Source: Tidjanibacter sp.
Lineage (GTDB): Bacteria; Bacteroidota; Bacteroidia; Bacteroidales; Rikenellaceae
Length of the DNA stretch: 64,000 nt
Assembly (NCBI GenBank): GCA_017631375.1
Contig: JAGBTK010000009.1
Coordinates: 1-64,000, forward strand
Direction: 5' to 3'
Position 1 is the first letter of the stretch. The number at the start of each line of letters is the position of its first letter. Shown one piece after another: positions 60,387-64,000 of this stretch. The position numbers were made by a program, and so were the translations under genes. Below the pieces are notes generated by a model, which was not told where the DNA came from, did not search any database, and worked only from the letters and a program-made list of their open reading frames with translations.

Positions 60387-61367
60387 ATGGCAAAAATTAA
60401 CTGCATAGGCGTACTCACTTCGGGAGGCGATGCTCCGGGTATGAACGCCGCTATCCGTGCCGTGACCCGCGCGGCAATCTTCAATGGTTTTCAGGTTAAG
60501 GGCATTATGCGTGGTTATCGCGGCCTGGTATATAATGAGATAGTCCCCTTCCAGACTCAGAATGTGAGCAACATCATCCAACAGGGCGGAACTATCTTAA
60601 AGACTGCGCGCTGTAAGGAGTTTGCTACCCCCGAGGGTCGCAAGCAGGCGTACGACAATATGCGTGCGGCAGGCATCGATGCGCTGGTTGTCATCGGTGG
60701 TGACGGTACGCTGACCGGTGCGCGTGTCTTTGCAGAGGAGTTTGATGTGCCTGTTGTGGGTCTGCCCGGTACTATCGACAACGACCTCTACGGCACTGAC
60801 ACCACCATCGGCTACGACACCGCGCTGAATACCATTATGGATGCTGTGGATAAGATCCGCGACACCGCATCGTCGCACGAGCGTCTTTTCTTCATTGAGG
60901 TTATGGGTCGCAGCAACGGCTTCCTGGCACTCAACGGCGCACTCGCTTCGGGTGCTGAGGCGGCCATCATCCCTGAGATGGTGACCACCATGGAGCAGCT
61001 CGACGAGCTTATCGACCACGGCTTCCGCAAGAGCAAGAACAGTAGTATCGTACTCGTTGCCGAGAGCGAGCTGACAGGCGGTGCTATGGGTGTTGCTCAG
61101 CACGTTAAAGAGAAAAATCCCCATTACGACACCCGTGTAACCATCCTCGGTCACTTGCAGCGTGGTGGCTCGCCCACCGCTGCCGATCGTATCTACGCAA
61201 GTCGTATGGGTCGTGCCTCGATTGATGCACTTATGGAGGGTCAGCGCAATGTTATGATCGGTATCAAGAACGACCAGATTGTCTATGTCCCCTTCACCAA
61301 GGCGATTCGTGATGATAAGCCGATTAATCCGGCGCTTCTTGATACTATCAAAATCCTCTCCATATAA
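60387..61367 (+). CDS. pfkA: ATP-dependent 6-phosphofructokinase
   Basis: Phosphorylates fructose-6-phosphate in glycolysis. 326 residues, the E. coli-length form. [19 protein letters not shown] binds [15 protein letters not shown] carries the Gly (not Asp) typical of ATP-using enzymes, [22 protein letters not shown] has the catalytic Asp, then [11 protein letters not shown] and [17 protein letters not shown]. The PGTIDND form (not PKTIDND) also argues against a pyrophosphate enzyme. The stop codon begins intergenic repeat copy D. Confidence 0.96.
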   Translation: MAKINCIGVLTSGGDAPGMNAAIRAVTRAAIFNGFQVKGIMRGYRGLVYNEIVPFQTQNVSNIIQQGGTILKTARCKEFATPEGRKQAYDNMRAAGIDALVVIGGDGTLTGARVFAEEFDVPVVGLPGTIDNDLYGTDTTIGYDTALNTIMDAVDKIRDTASSHERLFFIEVMGRSNGFLALNGALASGAEAAIIPEMVTTMEQLDELIDHGFRKSKNSSIVLVAESELTGGAMGVAQHVKEKNPHYDTRVTILGHLQRGGSPTAADRIYASRMGRASIDALMEGQRNVMIGIKNDQIVYVPFTKAIRDDKPINPALLDTIKILSI

Positions 61368-61600
61368 AAAAGCCGTATAATTGGTGAATTTGGTGTTGGG
61401 GGAGCCTTGCCGACCACTTACATACGACAAGTATGCGCGTGGCCGTCAAGACTCCCCCGCCTAAAATTCCCCTAATTCTACGACTTTTTTTGTGGGGATA
61501 ATACGGTAGTGAGTTTATAATAGAAAAGCGTCTATGACGCCCCTCAATTCTACGACTTTTTTGGGGTGCTCACGAAGCCAAAATTTCCACAGCCATAGTG
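61368..61600. repeat. Intergenic repeat, copy D (after pfkA)
   Basis: The left arm AAAAAAGCCGTATAATTGG starts at the stop codon and pairs with the right arm at 61462-61491. An inner palindrome starts GGGGGAGCCTTG and closes with the complementary CAAGACTCCCCC. Two more partial right ends follow (61544-61563 and 61574-61600). No gene is seen. Confidence 0.75.
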
Positions 61601-61611
61601 ATAAATAAGTT

Positions 61612-61655
61612 AAAAAAGTTGCCTGCAATATCGAATTGCAGGCAACTTTTATTTT
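61612..61655. terminator. Bidirectional terminator
   Basis: The perfect stem AAAGTTGCCTGCAAT/ATTGCAGGCAACTTT has an ATCGA loop and A and T runs on both sides. It has the same loop and inner stem as the terminator at 50673. It serves pfkA and the convergent glycosyltransferase gene. Confidence 0.85.
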
Positions 61656-61664
61656 CCGACCTCT

Positions 61665-62585
61665 CTATTTTCTTTTTGTCAGCCACGCCAACTTATCGTA
61701 GAGTCTGTTGAAGGGGTGTCGGAGCCATTTCGGCAGCGCGCGGGTGATGCGTAGTCTCCACAGCGATAGGCGATGCAGACGGGTATAGGAGTAGGTCGCA
61801 ACGGTGTGGCGGGCAAACTCGCTGTCACCTTTCAGGCAGAGGGTTATCGCCTTACCTATCATACAGCGTGCGATAAACTCCTCGCGTGCGCTCACCCCCT
61901 CGCCACGCAGATCGTCAAACGAGAACTCCGTCTGCTCGGCAACATATATCTTCGAGGAGCGATTTTCAGCACCTACACGATAGGTTGCAAGTGGCTCATC
62001 CACAAAGCATACCGAGTGGCGATCGGCAATCTTTATCCATAGGTAACTATCCTCGCAAAGCTTCATCCCCGCAGGGAATCCGCCCACACTCTCGAAGGCC
62101 ACGCGCGAGGCAACCGAAGCCGAAGGAAGAGCCACAAAACCACTCTTCACCTCCTCAAAAAAGTCGTTCACGCCACTCCTTGCAGCCCTGCGCACGCCAC
62201 TCCTGCCGTCGGCACCCACCACACGATAGGCGGCAGCATACAGCCCACACTCAGGATTTTTCTCCACAGCGGCCACCATACTCTCAATAAAGTTGGGCGA
62301 CCAGAGGTCATCCCCATCCAGAAACGCCAGGTGGCTGCCACGAGCCTCGGCAGCACCGCGATTGCGGGCACGCGACACACCGCCATTGGCTTGTCGCACA
62401 ACCCTCACGCCCCTCGCGGCAAAAGCCTCGGCACGCTCGGCACTCCCATCCGTAGAGCCGTCATCGACCACGATAACCTCCAATGGCTCAACGGTTTGCA
62501 TCAACACCGATTCAAGGGTTGCCGCCACCGATTCCGCCTTGTTGTAGAGCGGGATAATTACACTTATGGTTATATTTTCGTTCAT
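61665..62585 (-). CDS. Family 2 glycosyltransferase
   Basis: 306 residues. ISVIIPLYNKAESVAATLESVLMQTVEPLEVIVVDDGSTDGSAERAEAF is the classic GT2 start. The nucleotide/metal motif is FLDGDDLW, with GGFPAGMKLCEDSYLWIKIAD in the acceptor part. The C-terminal ~60 residues are basic and helical. It is 2 bp downstream of the pyruvyltransferase gene and so belongs to the surface-polysaccharide cluster at the right edge. The donor sugar is unknown. Confidence 0.94.
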   Translation of the reverse strand: MNENITISVIIPLYNKAESVAATLESVLMQTVEPLEVIVVDDGSTDGSAERAEAFAARGVRVVRQANGGVSRARNRGAAEARGSHLAFLDGDDLWSPNFIESMVAAVEKNPECGLYAAAYRVVGADGRSGVRRAARSGVNDFFEEVKSGFVALPSASVASRVAFESVGGFPAGMKLCEDSYLWIKIADRHSVCFVDEPLATYRVGAENRSSKIYVAEQTEFSFDDLRGEGVSAREEFIARCMIGKAITLCLKGDSEFARHTVATYSYTRLHRLSLWRLRITRALPKWLRHPFNRLYDKLAWLTKRK

Positions 62586-62587
62586 TC

Positions 62588-63664
62588 TTATTCAAAACTT
62601 TTCACAAGGAAGTCGAGTGAGCGACTACGCAGAGCCGACATCGCCTCCTCCACCTTATGCCAATCTATCGGCTTGACAAATAGAGCCTCCGGCTCGGCGC
62701 ACCCCTCATCAATCAGACGCTCCTCAACCCCGAATGCCGACATTAGTGAGGTGAAACGCGCCATTCCGCGTGCGGCATTACCCACTGCCACGAACTCCTT
62801 GCCCAGCACCAGCGACATCACAACCCCGTGGAACGAGTCGGTAACCACACGCCTTGCCCCCGCAAAGCCCGCAATCCACTCCTCAACCGAAGGGATAACC
62901 TCGTGAGGCTTGGGCGAAGTGATTTTTTTCACTTTTCCGCTATTTGCAACTCTCTGAATTATTGCTGTTTTGGCCTCAGTCGGGTCGAGCATATAGGCAA
63001 AAGTATGCTCCTCCTTAAGGGTGCACCCAGCAATCTGCAACAGCCTCTCTCTACCAATCACCATAACGGGATCTGCCACCCACTCACTCTCAATGCCAAA
63101 CCTCTCGTTGAGGCTCTTGCAAGCCCCCTGCTCACGCACCGACACCCTCTTGCAGCGGCTCAGCAGCGCACCAATCTTCTCGCTCTCGGCAGGGGTAAAA
63201 CGCCACTTGTCGCCACCCATCGAGGCGGCATAGACGATACGCGGGCGGCTGTCGCTCTCAGTGAGGAAGTCGCCAAAGAAGTTCTCCGCACCATAGGGGC
63301 GGGTATAGTCGGGATTCCACACCTGGTCGCTACCAATCACAAAGGCCTCATAGCCTGCCTTCTGCAGCGACTTGGGCGATAGGGGGGTGGCGGGTGCAAC
63401 CTGTTCGGCAATAAAGCGTCGCAGCTCGGCTGTAGTACGCAACTTCTCTGTGCGCGAGGGTATATAATATCTCTTGGTCGGGTGGAGGTGGTGGCGAATC
63501 AGGAAGTTGCCCACCCCGTAGCGCAGCGCGACAGCAGGGCGCAGACGCAGGCTCACCACAGTAGCCTCGTGCCCCATATCAGCAAGGAGGCTGCGCAGTG
63601 CCCAAGCCTGCAAGATACCGCCATAGTTGGTGGCGGGTGCAAGTGTCAGAATCGCTACTCTCAT
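62588..63664 (-). CDS. Polysaccharide pyruvyl transferase family protein
   Basis: 358 residues from the ATG at 63664 (MRVAILTLAPATNYGGILQAWAL). A TTG six codons upstream overlaps the preceding gene. The N-terminal TNYGGILQAWAL, the middle AFVIGSDQVWNPDYTRPYG and YAASMGGDKW, and the C-terminal VVTDSFHGVVMSLVLGKEFVAVG are the PS_pyruv_trans family motifs. The enzyme is expected to transfer a pyruvyl group from phosphoenolpyruvate to a glycan sugar in the cytoplasm. It is 4 bp after the F420-hydrogenase-like gene. Confidence 0.92.
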   Translation of the reverse strand: MRVAILTLAPATNYGGILQAWALRSLLADMGHEATVVSLRLRPAVALRYGVGNFLIRHHLHPTKRYYIPSRTEKLRTTAELRRFIAEQVAPATPLSPKSLQKAGYEAFVIGSDQVWNPDYTRPYGAENFFGDFLTESDSRPRIVYAASMGGDKWRFTPAESEKIGALLSRCKRVSVREQGACKSLNERFGIESEWVADPVMVIGRERLLQIAGCTLKEEHTFAYMLDPTEAKTAIIQRVANSGKVKKITSPKPHEVIPSVEEWIAGFAGARRVVTDSFHGVVMSLVLGKEFVAVGNAARGMARFTSLMSAFGVEERLIDEGCAEPEALFVKPIDWHKVEEAMSALRSRSLDFLVKSFE

Positions 63665-63668
63665 CGAC

Positions 63669-64000
63669 CTATTTTTTACCAAATTTACGCTTTACAAAGC
63701 CGATAACCAACTCTGTAAAAGGTTTTTGTACATTTTTGTCTATTAACGCAGCACAACCCTTACCCTCATCACCAATGGAAAGAAATGCGCTAAAAAATTT
63801 CTCTCTGTTTGGGTGTGCAGGGTTGGATTTCTCGATGCTTGGGTTGTGGGCTACCGCCTCGCTATACTCCACTCGGAACTTCTCGGCTTCTACGCTCTCC
63901 AATGCCTTTGCACCGCGCTCCGAGCCCACAAAAACCACCCCCACACCATCTTCCGGATATCTCTCTTCGTAGCCCCATAGGTCGCCCAGCGTAAGGTCGG
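63669..64000 (-). CDS. Coenzyme F420 hydrogenase/dehydrogenase beta-subunit-like protein (C-terminal part)
   Basis: Runs off the right edge, and only the last ~110 residues are seen. They begin DLTLGDLWGYEERYPEDGVGVVFVGSERGAKALE, the C-terminal pattern of the FrhB/FdhB family, and end with a basic RKFGKK tail. In Bacteroidota surface-polysaccharide clusters this family often precedes a pyruvyltransferase, as here. Despite the name it is not tied to F420 there, and a redox or transferase role on the glycan is assumed. N-terminal Fe-S cysteines cannot be checked. Confidence 0.75.
   Translation of the reverse strand, partial: DLTLGDLWGYEERYPEDGVGVVFVGSERGAKALESVEAEKFRVEYSEAVAHNPSIEKSNPAHPNREKFFSAFLSIGDEGKGCAALIDKNVQKPFTELVIGFVKRKFGKK

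Overview
The window is a stretch of a Bacteroidales chromosome, probably Rikenellaceae/Alistipes-like. This rests on Bacteroidota-type promoters (-7 box TAnnTTTG, often with TTTG about 19 bp upstream), scarce Shine-Dalgarno sequences, many Bacteroidota-specific families (DUF4301, EF-G2-type elongation factor, PD40/barrel proteins, Dma anti-sigma factor, NigD-like lipoprotein) and moderately GC-rich coding. No phage, intact insertion sequence or CRISPR array is seen. Most of the window is core chromosome.

Layout. 1-0.4 kb: three tandem ~100-bp repeats. 0.4-8.4 kb: a helical-repeat protein, ruvB, a lipoprotein/barrel pair, tRNA-Leu(CAA) with a possible att-like duplication, dxs, pyrH-frr. 8.7-21.2 kb: secreted proteins, an NrnA-like DHH phosphoesterase, an EF-G paralogue with degenerate G motifs, an M16 peptidase, DUF456, a DUF4301-HAD pair, an AraC regulator. 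21.8-28.9 kb: tRNA-Leu(UAG) with an inverted copy of its 3' end, asd, a class A PBP, an outer-membrane HExxH-propeller-barrel protein, a SUI1 factor.

29-50.5 kb is the metabolic heart: pyrC-pyrK-pyrD-pyrF-pyrE-pyrB (orotate to UMP, without carAB) followed by purE-purL-purF-purM-purN-purH-purD-folD-purB-purA (PRPP to AMP, without purC, purK, guaA or guaB), all on one strand and ending in a TOPRIM-like DUF4435 gene. The pyr cluster is preceded by a 36-codon leader ORF whose stop codon lies inside a terminator stem, which suggests attenuation. A 6S-like RNA candidate separates pyrB from purE. PyrB carries a PyrI-type zinc domain at its C terminus. FolD in the cluster fits supply of 10-formyl-THF for PurN and PurH.

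50.7-64 kb: an AraC regulator, apt with a possible small upstream ORF, rpiB, then an ECF sigma factor / dual-membrane anti-sigma factor (Dma-like) / NigD-like lipoprotein module; then a glycosyltransferase, a nucleotide pyrophosphatase-like lipoprotein, a TonB-dependent receptor, pfkA, and the end of a surface-polysaccharide cluster (glycosyltransferase, pyruvyltransferase, F420-hydrogenase-beta-like) running off the right edge. A family of modular imperfect palindromes begins exactly at the stop codons of pyrD, pyrE, the DUF4435 gene and pfkA.
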